A DNA stretch of 64,000 nt from Azospirillum sp. (GCA_027486405.1 JAIXPD010000025.1:19261-83260); one strand, 5' to 3'; shown: positions 19,266-29,568, counted from the first letter of the stretch. Notes: generated by a model from the sequence alone, not told the origin. Translations and numbers: made by a program.

Positions 19266-20548
19266 CCCTCCGCCCAGACGGTGCGGCCATCGACGATGGT
19301 GCGCAACGGACGGCCCTGGACCGGACGCTTGTCAAAGGGCGAGTTCTTCGACTTCGACTTGAAGCGGCTGATGTCGATCTGCCACGGCTGATCGAGGTCG
19401 AACACCACCAGATCGGCGGCGGCCCCCTTGGCGATGCGGCCCAGCGGCAGGCCCAGAATGTCGGCGGGCTTCACGGTGACGCAGGCCAGCGCCTGCGACA
19501 GGCTCATCGCCCCCTTGTGCACCAGCTCCAGCATCAGCGGGAACAGGGTTTCCAGGCCGCTGATGCCGCAGGCGGCCTGCGCGAAGGGCAGGCGCTTCTG
19601 GTCCTGGTCCTGCGGCACATGGTCGGACGCGATGGCGTCGATGGTCCCGTCGGCCAAACCGGCGACGATGGCGCGGCGGTCCATTTCCCCGCGCAGCGGC
19701 GGCGACACCTTCGCAAACGTGCGGTAATCGCCAACATCCACCTCGGTCAACGCGAAGTAATGCGGGGCGGTGTCGCAGGTCACGCGCAGGCCGCGCGCCT
19801 TGGCCCGGCGGATCAGGTCAACCGACTCTCCGGTGGTGACGTGGGCAAAATGCAGCCGCCCGCCGGTCAGTTCCACCAGACGCAGATCGCGTTCGATCAT
19901 GATGATCTCGGCCTCGCGCGGGATGCCGACCAACCCCAGGCGGGTGGCGATCTCGCCCGAATTCATCATGCCGCCGCCCAGGCTCGGCTCTTCGGGATGC
20001 TGAACGATCAGCTTGTCGAAGGTCTTGGCGTAGCTGAGCGCCCGGCGCATCGTCTTGGCGCTGCCGATGGCCTTGGTCCCGTCGGTGAAGGCGACCGCCC
20101 CGGCCTGGGCCAGCAGGCCCATTTCGGTGATCTCGTTGCCCTCGGTTCCGCGCGTGGCGGAGCCATAGGCGAAGACCTTGACCATCTTCGCCTCGCGGGC
20201 GCGGCGGGCGACGAACTCCAGCCCGGCGACCTCGTCCAGCACCGGGTCGGTGTTGGGCAGCAGGGCCATGGCGGTGATGCCACCGGCGGCGGCGGCGCGG
20301 GACGCGCTCTTGATCGTGTCCTTTTCCTCGTCGCCCGGCTCGCCGATCAGAACGCGCATGTCCACCAGACCGGGGGCCAGGCACAGGCCGGAGAGGTTGA
20401 TCGCTTCCGCGTCGGCGGGTACGCCGCCCGCAAACAGGTCGGTGCCGAAATCAACGATCTTGCCGCCGTCTGTCAGCAGATCGGCGCGCTGGTCGAACCC
20501 GCTGGCCGGGTCGATCACGCGGGCGTTCAGATAGGCGACGCGGCTCAT
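19262..20548 (-). CDS. pyrC: dihydroorotase-like protein, probably non-catalytic (PyrC' / PyrX type)
   Basis: 428 residues with the amidohydrolase fold throughout ([42 protein letters not shown] strand, [11 protein letters not shown]). The first metal-binding HxH is missing: the usual DxHxHxRxPG reads [10 protein letters not shown] at 63-72, so both histidines are replaced (Arg65, Leu67). In pseudomonads such a defective dihydroorotase is a structural partner of aspartate transcarbamoylase. The four-base overlap with pyrB (ATGA) supports the same role here. A catalytically competent dihydroorotase would be needed elsewhere in the genome. Confidence 0.9.
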   Translation of the reverse strand: MSRVAYLNARVIDPASGFDQRADLLTDGGKIVDFGTDLFAGGVPADAEAINLSGLCLAPGLVDMRVLIGEPGDEEKDTIKSASRAAAAGGITAMALLPNTDPVLDEVAGLEFVARRAREAKMVKVFAYGSATRGTEGNEITEMGLLAQAGAVAFTDGTKAIGSAKTMRRALSYAKTFDKLIVQHPEEPSLGGGMMNSGEIATRLGLVGIPREAEIIMIERDLRLVELTGGRLHFAHVTTGESVDLIRRAKARGLRVTCDTAPHYFALTEVDVGDYRTFAKVSPPLRGEMDRRAIVAGLADGTIDAIASDHVPQDQDQKRLPFAQAACGISGLETLFPLMLELVHKGAMSLSQALACVTVKPADILGLPLGRIAKGAAADLVVFDLDQPWQIDISRFKSKSKNSPFDKRPVQGRPLRTIVDGRTVWAEG

Positions 20549-21522
20549 TGGTCAGCTTTCTGGCGGTCGGTGTTGCGGCGGTCACGGGTGAGCAGGTCAA
20601 GCACGGCCATGCGGACGGCGACCCCCAGCTCGACCTGATCGAGGATCATGGAGCGCTTGAGATCGTCGGCCACCTCCGAGTCGATCTCCACCCCGCGATT
20701 CATCGGGCCGGGGTGCATGATGACCGCGTCGGGCTTGGCGACCTCCAGCTTTTCGTAATCCAGGCCGTAGAAGTAGAAGTATTCCCGCGTGGACGGGATG
20801 AACTGGCCGCTCATCCGTTCGGTCTGAAGCCGCAGCATCATGACGACGTCGGCGTCCTTCAGCCCGGTCTTCATCGAATGATGGACCTCCACCCCCAGCC
20901 GGTCGATCTGGGCGGGCAGCAGGGTGGGCGGGGCGACGCAGCGCACCCGCGCGCCCATGGCGTTCAAAAGATGGATGTTGGAGCGCGCGACGCGGCTGTG
21001 CAGGATGTCGCCGCAGATCGCCACAATCAGCCCTTCCAGGCGGCCCAGACGGCGGCGGATCGCCAGCGCGTCCAACAGGGCCTGGGTCGGGTGTTCGTGA
21101 TGGCCGTCCCCGGCGTTGATGACCGCGCAGTTGACCTTGTCGGCCAGCAGCTTCACCGCGCCGGAGTCGGCGTGGCGAACCACCAGCGCGTCCAGATGCA
21201 TGGCGTTGAGCGTCATCGCCGTGTCGATCAGCGTTTCGCCCTTCTTCACCGAGCTGCCGTCCGACGACATGTTGATGACGTCGGCCCCCAGCCGCTTGCC
21301 CGCCAGCTCGAAGCTGGTGCGCGTGCGGGTGGAGTTCTCGAAGAACAGGTTCACCAGCGTCCGCCCGTCGAGAAGGGACGACTTCTTCACGGGCTGGCGG
21401 TTCTGCTCGACGTAACCGTTGGCGAGGTCGAGGATCTGGGTGATCTCGGCGGACCGCAACCCCTCGATGCCGAGAAGGTGGCGGTGCGGGAAGATCGCGT
21501 CGGTGGTGGGGTTCGCGCTCAT
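20545..21522 (-). CDS. pyrB: aspartate carbamoyltransferase catalytic subunit
   Basis: 325 residues. The carbamoyl-phosphate-binding motif [22 protein letters not shown], the [18 protein letters not shown] loop, the HSRVARSN region and [17 protein letters not shown] are all intact. It condenses carbamoyl phosphate with aspartate to carbamoyl-aspartate, the first committed pyrimidine step. No pyrI regulatory chain adjoins it; the overlapping pyrC-like gene suggests the class A ATCase-dihydroorotase dodecamer. carA in this window supplies the substrate pathway. Confidence 0.95.
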   Translation of the reverse strand: MSANPTTDAIFPHRHLLGIEGLRSAEITQILDLANGYVEQNRQPVKKSSLLDGRTLVNLFFENSTRTRTSFELAGKRLGADVINMSSDGSSVKKGETLIDTAMTLNAMHLDALVVRHADSGAVKLLADKVNCAVINAGDGHHEHPTQALLDALAIRRRLGRLEGLIVAICGDILHSRVARSNIHLLNAMGARVRCVAPPTLLPAQIDRLGVEVHHSMKTGLKDADVVMMLRLQTERMSGQFIPSTREYFYFYGLDYEKLEVAKPDAVIMHPGPMNRGVEIDSEVADDLKRSMILDQVELGVAVRMAVLDLLTRDRRNTDRQKADQ

Positions 21523-21591
21523 GGGCGCGGACTATAGGAGCGGGGCGGGACGCCCGCAAGCGCCCCGACAGCCACCCACACAGCCCCACGG

Positions 21592-22482
21592 TCAAGGGGT
21601 GCGCTCGGCTTCTTCGAACAGCCAGTCGCGGAAGGCTTTGACCTTGGGACGGCTGAAATAATGGGGTGGGGCGGCGACGTAATAGGCCAGGCTGCCGGGC
21701 ATGTGGACGTCGAACAGACGCACCAGCCGCCCGGCGGCGATGTCGTCGGCGACCAGCACGCCGCGCGCCAGCGCGATGCCGTGGCCGCTCATCGCCGCCT
21801 GAAGGGTGAAGGACGAATCGTCGAACCGCAAACCGCGCTCCACATCCGCCCCGTCGATCCCCGCCGCCCGGAACCAGACCGCCCAGGAGATGTTGTAATC
21901 GTCGTGCAGCAGCGTGTGGTGGCGCAGATCCTCTGGGCAGGTCAGCGGCGGCCCGTTCCTCAGCAGCGACGGGTGGCCGACGGGAAAGATGTCCTCCGTC
22001 AGCAGCCGTTCCACCTGCAAATCCGGCCAATGACCGTTGCCGAAGCGGATCGCCAGATCGACGTCCTGCCGGGTGAAATCGACGATCTGCGTCGTGCTCT
22101 GCACTCGCACATCCAGATCGGGATGACGCTTTTGAAAGCGCATCAGGCGCGGGACCAGCCATTTCGACGCGAAGCTGGGCATGGCGGAGATGGTCAACGG
22201 CCCGGTGCTGTCGTTGCGGATCAGCTTTTCGGTGGCTTGCGCCAGGGTGTCCAGCGCCTCCCGCACCGAGGGGACGTAGCTTTGCCCGGCCTCCGTCAGG
22301 GCCAGCGCCCGGTTCATTCGACGAAACAGGGGTAATCCGAGCCATTCCTCCAGCGCCTTGATCTGGTGGCTGACGGCGGCCTGGGTGACGTGCAGTTCCT
22401 CGGCCGCCTTGGTGAAGGACAGATGGCGGGCGGCGGCGTCGAAGGCGCGCACCGCGTTCAGCGGGGGCAGGCGGCGGGGCAT
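21592..22482 (-). CDS. LysR-family transcriptional regulator, GcvA-like
   Basis: 296 residues. The N-terminal winged helix begins LPPLNAVRAFDAAARHLSFTKAAEELHVTQAAVSHQIKALEEWLGLPLFRR, which is the GcvA subgroup signature. A periplasmic-binding-protein-like effector domain follows (ISAMPSFASKWLVPRL, DVDLAIRFGNGHW). Target genes cannot be told from context: the divergent neighbour is a DUF1127 protein and no glycine-cleavage or beta-lactamase gene is nearby. Confidence 0.9.
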   Translation of the reverse strand: MPRRLPPLNAVRAFDAAARHLSFTKAAEELHVTQAAVSHQIKALEEWLGLPLFRRMNRALALTEAGQSYVPSVREALDTLAQATEKLIRNDSTGPLTISAMPSFASKWLVPRLMRFQKRHPDLDVRVQSTTQIVDFTRQDVDLAIRFGNGHWPDLQVERLLTEDIFPVGHPSLLRNGPPLTCPEDLRHHTLLHDDYNISWAVWFRAAGIDGADVERGLRFDDSSFTLQAAMSGHGIALARGVLVADDIAAGRLVRLFDVHMPGSLAYYVAAPPHYFSRPKVKAFRDWLFEEAERTP

Positions 22483-22671
22483 GGCGAACCAACAGGAGGG
22501 GGAGGACGGGCGGCGATTCGGATTAGCTTTCCTAATTCAGTCTATGAGAAAGCGTCGTTTGCCCGCAAGGACCGGGTGGTTCAAGGTTGGTTCCACGAGC
22601 GAGGGTGAGCGCAGCAACGGCCCCCAACCACCGCCGAAGCAACCACCACCCATCCGTGACGGAGCGAGATC

Positions 22672-22902
22672 ATGAGCCAGAGCACCCAATCCCCCATCAC
22701 CCTGTCCGGTTCCAGCGCGACGCGTGTCGGTGGTGGCCTTGGCGGGGTCGTCACCGCGCTGTTCGATGGTTTGGCGACCTGGGCCGACCGCCGCCGTCAG
22801 CGTCGCACGCTGACCCAGATGCCCGATCACCTGTTGGCCGACATCGGCCTGTCGCGCGCCGACGCCGAACAGGAAGTCACCAAGCCGTTCTGGCGGGGGT
22901 GA
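22672..22902 (+). CDS. DUF1127 small protein (YjiS-like)
   Basis: 76 residues with the C-terminal DUF1127 block RRQRRTLTQMPDHLLADIGLSRADAEQEV, an Arg-rich helix followed by the L-DIG-LSR-A motif. Alphaproteobacterial DUF1127 proteins have been linked to RNA turnover and phosphate or carbon metabolism; the role of this copy is unknown. The stop overlaps the GTG of the GFA gene. ACGGAGCGAGATC precedes the ATG. Confidence 0.85.
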   Translation: MSQSTQSPITLSGSSATRVGGGLGGVVTALFDGLATWADRRRQRRTLTQMPDHLLADIGLSRADAEQEVTKPFWRG

Positions 22903-23336
22903 GAGCGTTGAGCGACGCACCGAACCCAGCCCCAGAATTGACCGGGCGCTGCCTGTGCGGCGGCGTCCGGTTCCATCTGACCGAACGGCCCCTGGGGGTG
23001 GCGAACTGCCATTGCGGGCAGTGCCGCCGCTTCCATGGCCATGTCGGGGCCTATGTCAGCCTACCGCGCCCGGCGGTGGTGTTCGACTCGGACGACAGCC
23101 TGCGCTGGTTCCGCTCCTCCGACCACGCCCAACGCGGCTTTTGCGGTGTGTGCGGCTCGTCCCTGTTCTGGATGGGCGACAGCGGTGGGCGGCTCGACGT
23201 TGCGGCGGGCTGCCTGGACGCGCCGACCGGCCTGATCACCCTGCGGCACATCTTCGTCGCCGATCAGGGGGATTATTACCGCATCCCCGATGACTCCCTG
23301 GACCGCTTCCCCGCGACCACCACCCCGTCCGCCTGA
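22899..23336 (+). CDS. GFA-family (glutathione-dependent formaldehyde-activating enzyme-like) zinc protein
   Basis: 145 residues from GTG 22899, which overlaps the DUF1127 stop (GTGA); a TTG at 22908 is possible. The family cysteine motifs are present: CLCGGVRF, NCHCGQCRR and FCGVCGSSLFWMG, which bind two zinc ions in the Gfa/CENP-V fold. Family members are diverse and only some act on S-hydroxymethylglutathione, so the function is open. Co-translation with DUF1127 is the only contextual hint. Confidence 0.85.
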   Translation: MRALSDAPNPAPELTGRCLCGGVRFHLTERPLGVANCHCGQCRRFHGHVGAYVSLPRPAVVFDSDDSLRWFRSSDHAQRGFCGVCGSSLFWMGDSGGRLDVAAGCLDAPTGLITLRHIFVADQGDYYRIPDDSLDRFPATTTPSA

Positions 23337-23419
23337 GCCTTTTCCGCCGCTGTGCTGTTCGGTCGCAGGTGATGCGCGCGGATCGCACAGCGCTTTCGGT
23401 TGACCGGGTCGGGGATGGG

Positions 23420-23434
23420 TGAGAATGATTGTCA
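23420..23434 (+). promoter_or_regulatory. candidate Fur box
   Basis: TGAGAATGATTGTCA is a 15-bp inverted repeat matching the 7-1-7 Fur consensus TGATAATNATTATCA at 12 of 14 scored positions. It lies 39 bases before the cupredoxin start and fits iron control of the cupredoxin-FTR1 pair. Confidence 0.65.
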
Positions 23435-23473
23435 GGTGCACATCTGTTTCCTGCCCTGAGGTCGTTTCCCACC

Positions 23474-23824
23474 ATGCGTCACCGGATCGCTCGTCTGACC
23501 CTGAGCGCGGCGCTGCTGCTGCCGGTTGCTCCCGCGTTCGTCACCCCCGTGTGGGCCGACGACGCGCCGATCACCATTATCATCAAGGATCACAGATTCG
23601 ATCCGGTCGAGGTGAAGGTCCCCGCCAACAAGCGGGTGACGCTGCTGGTGGACAACCAGGACGCCACCTCCGAAGAGTTTGAAAGCGCCGAACTGAAGGT
23701 CGAAAAGATCGTCGGCGGCCGCAAACAGATCAAGGTCGCCATCGGGCCGTTGAAGCCCGGCAAATACCCGTTCTTCGGGGAATTCCACGAGGCCACGGCC
23801 AAAGGGACCGTCATCGCCGAGTGA
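23474..23824 (+). CDS. periplasmic cupredoxin-domain protein, EfeO/P19-like
   Basis: 116 residues from ATG 23474. The signal peptide is MRHRIARLTLSAALLLPVAPAFVTPVWA, followed by a cupredoxin_1 domain (ITIIIKDHRFDPVEVKVPANKRVTLLVDNQDATSEEFES ... GKYPFFGEFHEATAKGTVIAE). The His in GEFHE and Glu in SEEFES are candidate metal ligands, as in stand-alone EfeO cupredoxin domains. The next gene is an FTR1 permease, so it probably delivers or oxidises ferrous iron in the periplasm. The last six codons are part of a 17-bp tandem triplication. Confidence 0.85.
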   Translation: MRHRIARLTLSAALLLPVAPAFVTPVWADDAPITIIIKDHRFDPVEVKVPANKRVTLLVDNQDATSEEFESAELKVEKIVGGRKQIKVAIGPLKPGKYPFFGEFHEATAKGTVIAE

Positions 23825-23856
23825 CCGTCATCGCCGAGTGACCGTCATCGCCGCGT
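23806..23856. repeat. 17-bp tandem triplication over the cupredoxin stop codon
   Basis: GACCGTCATCGCCGAGT at 23806-23822 and 23823-23839, then GACCGTCATCGCCGCGT at 23840-23856. The TGA stop begins at 23822, the last base of the first unit. Later copies would repeat the end of the protein and its stop. Confidence 0.95.
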
Positions 23857-23919
23857 GACGTGTCCGCGCGTCCCTTCGGCCTCTGTTCCGCGTTCTGATT
23901 CCCGCAGCGGGAGAATCCC

Positions 23920-24759
23920 ATGCTTGCCAGTCTCATCATTGTCTTCCGCGAGGTGCTGGAGGCCGGTCTGATCGTCGGCATCGTTCTGGCGGCGACGGAG
24001 GGCGTGGCCGGGCGCGGGCGCTGGGTGACGATGGGCATCGCCGCCGGGATCCTCGGATCCTGCGTTGTGGCCTGGTTCGCCGACGCCATCAGCGGCCTGT
24101 TCGCCGACACCGGGCAGGAGCTGTTCAACGCCGGTGTGCTGCTGGTCGCCGTGGCCATGTTGGCGTGGCACAACGCCTGGATGGCCCAGCATGGGCGGGA
24201 GATCGCCCGCGATATGGCGGCCATGGGCCGCGCGGTGTCGAGCGGTGAGCGGTCGCTCGCCGCGCTGGCGGTGGTGATCGGCGTGGCGGTGCTGCGCGAG
24301 GGGGCGGAGGTCGTTCTGTTCCTTACCGGCATCCTGGCGTCGGAGGAGGGCGGTGTCGGCACCGTCCTGGCCGGTGGGCTGGGCGGCGTGGCGTTGGGCG
24401 CGCTGATGTCGGCCCTGATGTACGCGGGTTTGCTGCGCATCCCCACGCGCCACCTGTTCCGGGTGACGACGTGGCTGTTGACCCTGCTGGCGGCGGGCAT
24501 GGCCGCCACCGCCGTGTCCTTTCTGGCCCAGGCCGGGGTTTTGGAACGCGGCGGGGACATCCTGTGGGACAGCTCCGGCCTGCTGCGCGACAAGAGCGTG
24601 ATCGGGCAGGCGCTGCACGTCCTGATCGGCTACACCGACCGCCCGACCGAAGCCCAGCTTCTCGCCTATCTCGCCACCGTCGTGGCCATTCTCGGCCTGA
24701 CCCGTCTTGCGGCGGGATCGGCCCAGCCGGTCCGCCGCGCGGCCAACCCGGCGGAGTGA
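23920..24759 (+). CDS. FTR1-family ferrous iron permease (EfeU-like)
   Basis: 279 residues, seven predicted transmembrane helices. It has the two Arg-Glu-rich iron-binding motifs of the OFeT family: FREVLEAGLIVGIVLA near the N-terminus and LREGAEVVLFLTGIL at ~125-140. It imports iron at the inner membrane, usually with a periplasmic cupredoxin or Dyp-peroxidase partner. Here the partner is the cupredoxin gene 95 bases upstream. Convergent with ruvX. Confidence 0.92.
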   Translation: MLASLIIVFREVLEAGLIVGIVLAATEGVAGRGRWVTMGIAAGILGSCVVAWFADAISGLFADTGQELFNAGVLLVAVAMLAWHNAWMAQHGREIARDMAAMGRAVSSGERSLAALAVVIGVAVLREGAEVVLFLTGILASEEGGVGTVLAGGLGGVALGALMSALMYAGLLRIPTRHLFRVTTWLLTLLAAGMAATAVSFLAQAGVLERGGDILWDSSGLLRDKSVIGQALHVLIGYTDRPTEAQLLAYLATVVAILGLTRLAAGSAQPVRRAANPAE

Positions 24760-24776
24760 CCGGCCTCTTTGGTTTT

Positions 24777-24840
24777 GGCCTCAGCGATCCCGGCCTCAGC
24801 GATCCCGGTTGAAACGGTCCTCGCCGAAACGGTCCTCGTC
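24777..24840. repeat. paired 15-bp tandem duplications at the ruvX 3' end
   Basis: GGCCTCAGCGATCCC at 24777-24791 and 24792-24806, followed by GAAACGGTCCTCGCC at 24811-24825 and GAAACGGTCCTCGTC at 24826-24840. The ruvX stop (TGA, 24796-24798) lies in the second copy of the first unit. The second pair encodes the FGEDRFNRDR tail. Confidence 0.9.
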
Positions 24841-25362
24841 GTCGTTGTCGGTGTCCTCGGCGTCGTCCTGTTCAGCCTGACGGCGCTGGTTGGCCAGCAT
24901 GTCGAGCGCGCCTTGCAGGATGTAGGCGGCGGCCATCTTGTCCACCACCTCGTCGCGCCGTTTGCGGGTCATGTCGGCCTCGCCGATCATGAAGCGTTCA
25001 ACCGCCGAGGTGGACAGACGTTCGTCCCAAAAGGCGATCTGCGCGTCCCAACCCAGCAGGTCGGCGCGCTCCAACAGGTTCTTGGCGAAGGCGCGCACGG
25101 ATTCGGCGCGCGGGCCTTCGGTGCCGTCCATGTTCAGCGGCAGGCCGATGACCAGACCGCCGACGCTGTAATCGCGAATGGTCCGCGCCAGCTCGCGCGC
25201 GTCCTGGGTGAATTTGGTGCGCATCAGCACCCCGATGGGGGAGGCGACGACCAGACCGGGGTCGGCCACCGCCAGACCAACGGTTTTGCTGCCAACATCC
25301 AGCCCCAGCAGGCGTTGGCCACGGCCCAGCCGGGCCGCAAGTTCGGAAAGCTCGTGTATCAT
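24796..25362 (-). CDS. ruvX: RuvX/YqgF putative pre-16S rRNA nuclease
   Basis: 188 residues from ATG 25362. The RNase H-like fold is evident: LLGLDVGSKTVGLAVAD, GGLVIGLPLNMDGTEGPRAESVRAF, FWDERLSTSAVERF and DKMAAAYILQGALD. YqgF acts in 16S rRNA 5'-end maturation and was earlier described as a Holliday-junction resolvase. The C-terminal ~25 residues are an acidic, low-complexity tail (EQDDAEDTDNDDEDRFGEDRFNRDR) generated in part by tandem duplication. Confidence 0.92.
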   Translation of the reverse strand: MIHELSELAARLGRGQRLLGLDVGSKTVGLAVADPGLVVASPIGVLMRTKFTQDARELARTIRDYSVGGLVIGLPLNMDGTEGPRAESVRAFAKNLLERADLLGWDAQIAFWDERLSTSAVERFMIGEADMTRKRRDEVVDKMAAAYILQGALDMLANQRRQAEQDDAEDTDNDDEDRFGEDRFNRDR

Positions 25363-25465
25363 GCCGGGACCATAAGTCCCCAGCGCCCGCCCGGCAAGAC
25401 CGCGCGCGGCTCCCAGGGCAATCGCTTGAAGCCGCTTGAAGCATCGTGCGTGCGACCGGAACAAG

Positions 25466-25655
25466 ATTCACCACGGATTTCGCGGATTTTCCCACGGATT
25501 TCGCGGAACCCGTCTCAGAGCCATCCTGTTTGCGATCCGGCGACAAACCTCATGACCGGATGCAGGATGGGGTTGGGGGCGAAAATCCGTGCAATCCCTC
25601 ATTTTTTCCGTGAAATCCGTGTCCATTCTTGCTTGCGTCGTGAGGATCGCCTGGT
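25466..25655. repeat. inverted-repeat element with CACGGATTTC arms, copy 1
   Basis: The left side has CACGGATTTCGCGG twice (25473 onward and ~25495). The right side has its inverse, CCGTGAAATCCGTG, at ~25608-25621. The right arm (GCGAAAATCCGTGCAATCCC ... GTCCATTCTTGC) recurs inverted at the right edge of the window (63905-63978). It occupies much of the 518-bp gap between ruvX and serA. No gene is visible in the gap; serA's promoter must lie at 25660-25880. Confidence 0.75.
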
Positions 25656-25881
25656 CAAGCGATTGCCCTGGCGCGACTCCCGTCCCGCCGCCGGTTGATC
25701 GACCCGGTCCATACGGTGGCGTTCCGCGCGTTTTCCGCCACGCCGACATGCGCCACGCACTATGGCAGCGCAGCATCGGTTGGGTGACAAGCCCCGCTGT
25801 TGGCGGTACGGTGCGCACTCGCTTTGCCGAGGCCCGCCGTTTCAACCCCGTTTGGGGCGGACGGGCCATTGACCAAGACGG

Positions 25882-27135
<1,254 letters not shown>

Positions 27136-27174
27136 GAGACAGTGGGGCTTGCCGATGGGCGGTGGCGGGGCGAT

Positions 27175-27936
27175 ATGGCTCGCATGACCGCTCATCGGCT
27201 TTGCCCTTCCGGATTTTCCTTTTCCGGGCTGTTCCGTTCCGGTGTCTGCGCTGCGCTGCTGGGTTGGTTTATCTTGCCAACCAGCGCCGTGGCGCAAAGC
27301 TGCCCGCCAATGGCGCGGGCCACCCTGTCGTTTGAGGTCGCGCTTGCCCCCATCGAGCGCAACGACGGCCTGTCCATCGCCCAGCTCGCCCGTCAGCCGG
27401 GGCGTGCGCCGGGGCCGGCGGGATCGGCGCGCGGCCATGTGCTGGGGCTGACCCAGGCCCGTTACGGCGAACAATCGCAAATCAGCGCCCAGTTCCAGCC
27501 GATGAGCGACGGCAGCTTTTGCGCCTCGCTGAAGACCCTGACGGTGTCCTTTGGTTTTCAGCAGCGCGTGGTTCTGGTGGCCCGCGAATTGCCGATCGCA
27601 AGCTGCATCTTCCGCGAGGTGCTGGAGCACGAGATGAAGCACATCGCGGTGGACGAGGCGCTGTTGCGCGAGGCCGCCCCGCAAATCCGCCGTCGCCTGG
27701 ACGAGGCGTTGGCCCAGATCGAGCCGGTGCGCGTGCGCGGCGAAAACCAGGCGATGCAAGCCTTCCGCCACCGCCTTGACGGGACCATGCGCGCGATCAT
27801 GCAGGAATTCGGGCGGGAGCGTGACCAGCGTCAGGCCCAGGTCGACACCGCCGAGGAGTATGAGCGGGTGTCCAAATCCTGCGGCGGCGAGGTCCGCGAT
27901 TATCTGCCCAAGCCGCCGACACGGCGGCAGGGCTGA
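27175..27936 (+). CDS. secreted HExxH-motif protein, function unknown
   Basis: 253 residues from ATG 27175 (GGCGGGGCG upstream; other ATG at 27184 and GTG at 27142). A signal peptide ends near SAVAQ. The mature protein has a beta-rich middle and the motif EVLEHEMKHIAVDEALL, a zincin-like HExxH with a following acidic helix, reminiscent of DUF922-type predicted secreted proteases. The C-terminal third is helical and Arg/Gln-rich. Two cysteines may form disulfides. It starts 40 bases after serA. A periplasmic peptidase role is inference only. Confidence 0.65.
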   Translation: MARMTAHRLCPSGFSFSGLFRSGVCAALLGWFILPTSAVAQSCPPMARATLSFEVALAPIERNDGLSIAQLARQPGRAPGPAGSARGHVLGLTQARYGEQSQISAQFQPMSDGSFCASLKTLTVSFGFQQRVVLVARELPIASCIFREVLEHEMKHIAVDEALLREAAPQIRRRLDEALAQIEPVRVRGENQAMQAFRHRLDGTMRAIMQEFGRERDQRQAQVDTAEEYERVSKSCGGEVRDYLPKPPTRRQG

Positions 27937-27955
27937 TGCGGGACCAAGTCAGGCG

Positions 27956-29482
27956 TCAACGATCCCCCTCTGCGGACTCACTCCGGTTGTTCTGGCGGGC
28001 GTGGCGCAGCGCCCAAAACACCAGGATCGTCAGGAGGCCGAGGAGCAGGGCGGCCGCGCCGAGGACCGTTTGGTGGGCGCTGGAAAAGGCGCGCGTCGCC
28101 GTCGCGACGATGGCCTCCCCCTCCGCGCCGCCAATCGCCTGAGCGGCGGTCATCGCGTCGTTGATTGAATTCGCCGCTGTCGCTGGAACGGAGCCAAGGA
28201 CACCCATCGCGCCCGTAAAGTGGGCGTGATACGCGGCCCCCAGCAACACCCCGAAAAAGGTGATCCCAAGCCCAGCGCCAAGTTCATAGCCGGTCGCCTC
28301 AAGGGAACCGGCGGCCCCCGCCTTGTCGGTGGGCGCGCTGCTCATGATGGCGACGGACGAGGCCAGCAGGCCGCAGCCCAACGCCGTCCCAAGCAGGCCA
28401 AGCAACGCGGCGGCGACGAGGGGGGAGGCGTCGACGCTCACGCGCCCAAGCAGGAAGAAGGACGCCGCCGCCGCGCCCATGCTGGCCGTCGCGACCGCGC
28501 GCAGGCCGAAACGTTCGGTGAGCATCCCGGACAAGGGGCTGACAGCGGCGGATGCGGCGGCCAGCGGCAGCATGAACAGCCCCGCTTCCAGCGGCGTCTT
28601 GCCGAAGACATATTGAAGCTCCTGCGCCAGGACCAGCTCAAAGCCCGCCATCGCGCCGGACGCGACGAAGGCCATCAGCAGGCCGACGCTGAAGACGGGC
28701 GCGGCGAACAGCGACAGATCCAGCATCGGTGTGGCCGACACCCGTTGAATCCGGGCGAACCAAACGAGCATGCCAACGCCGAGAAGCAGCGTCAGCGTCC
28801 CGAAGGCCCCTTCGCCGGTCGGCATGAAGCCCGATTTGATGGCGTAGGCGGTGGCGATCAAGCCGACGATGAGGATCAACGCCTGTCGGATGTTCCAAGG
28901 TCCCAGCGGTTTGGACGGCTGACGGGGCAGGACGAACCAGGCGGTCGGCAGGACCACCAGCATGACCGGCAGGTTGATGAGGAAAACCGACCCCCACCAG
29001 AAATGTTCCAGCAGGGCACCCCCGGCGACTGGCCCCAAAGCCGCGCCAACCGACGCGACGGCGCTCCAGACGCCAAGGCCCAAGGCGCGCTCCCGTTCAT
29101 CCTCGAAGCTCTGGCGGATCAGCGCCAGAATCGAGGGCATGATCATCGACCCGCCAACCGCCATCAGGGCGCGGGCGGCGATGAGAACCAAAGGCGTGGG
29201 CGAGAAGGCGGCCATCACCGAGGCGATGGTGAAGATGGACAACCCGATCAGCATCATCGGGCGATGGCCGACGCGGTCGGCCAACGTGCCCATCGGCACC
29301 AGAAGCCCGGCCATCATCAGCGAATAGATGTCGATGATCCAGAGCACTTCGGTCCCGGACGCGCCAAGCCCGGCGGTCAGCGAGGGGACGGCGATGTGCA
29401 GAATCGTCATGTCGATGACGATTGGAATGAAGGCGAGAATGACGGTGGCGAGAACCAGCCATCGGTTTGACTGCAGATGCAC
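27956..29482 (-). CDS. DHA2-family MFS drug exporter (SmvA-like)
   Basis: 508 residues with 14 predicted transmembrane helices, from GTG 29482 with AAGGAG eight bases upstream. The start has the DHA2 motif D1 region (DMTILHIAVPSLTAGLGASGTEVLWIIDIYSLMMAGLLVPMGTLADRVGHRPMMLIGL), and motif C (GPVAGGALLEHFWWGSVFLINLPV) marks a drug:H+ antiporter. SmvA-type exporters extrude cationic biocides and dyes. It is divergent from a TetR gene with a palindromic operator between them. Confidence 0.9.
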   Translation of the reverse strand: MHLQSNRWLVLATVILAFIPIVIDMTILHIAVPSLTAGLGASGTEVLWIIDIYSLMMAGLLVPMGTLADRVGHRPMMLIGLSIFTIASVMAAFSPTPLVLIAARALMAVGGSMIMPSILALIRQSFEDERERALGLGVWSAVASVGAALGPVAGGALLEHFWWGSVFLINLPVMLVVLPTAWFVLPRQPSKPLGPWNIRQALILIVGLIATAYAIKSGFMPTGEGAFGTLTLLLGVGMLVWFARIQRVSATPMLDLSLFAAPVFSVGLLMAFVASGAMAGFELVLAQELQYVFGKTPLEAGLFMLPLAAASAAVSPLSGMLTERFGLRAVATASMGAAAASFFLLGRVSVDASPLVAAALLGLLGTALGCGLLASSVAIMSSAPTDKAGAAGSLEATGYELGAGLGITFFGVLLGAAYHAHFTGAMGVLGSVPATAANSINDAMTAAQAIGGAEGEAIVATATRAFSSAHQTVLGAAALLLGLLTILVFWALRHARQNNRSESAEGDR

Positions 29483-29533
29483 GATACACTCCTTGTGGGG
29501 CGTTCACAGGCCCCAACACAGGGGCTATATATA

Positions 29534-29551
29534 AATCCGTCCGGACGGATT
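29534..29551. promoter_or_regulatory. TetR-type operator palindrome
   Basis: AATCCGTCCGGACGGATT is a perfect 18-bp palindrome in the 86-bp gap between the divergent exporter and TetR genes. It overlaps a TATATATA stretch at 29526-29533 that could serve as a -10. It is probably the site through which the TetR protein represses both genes. Confidence 0.8.
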
Positions 29552-29568
29552 GAAAAGAGGGGATCCGA

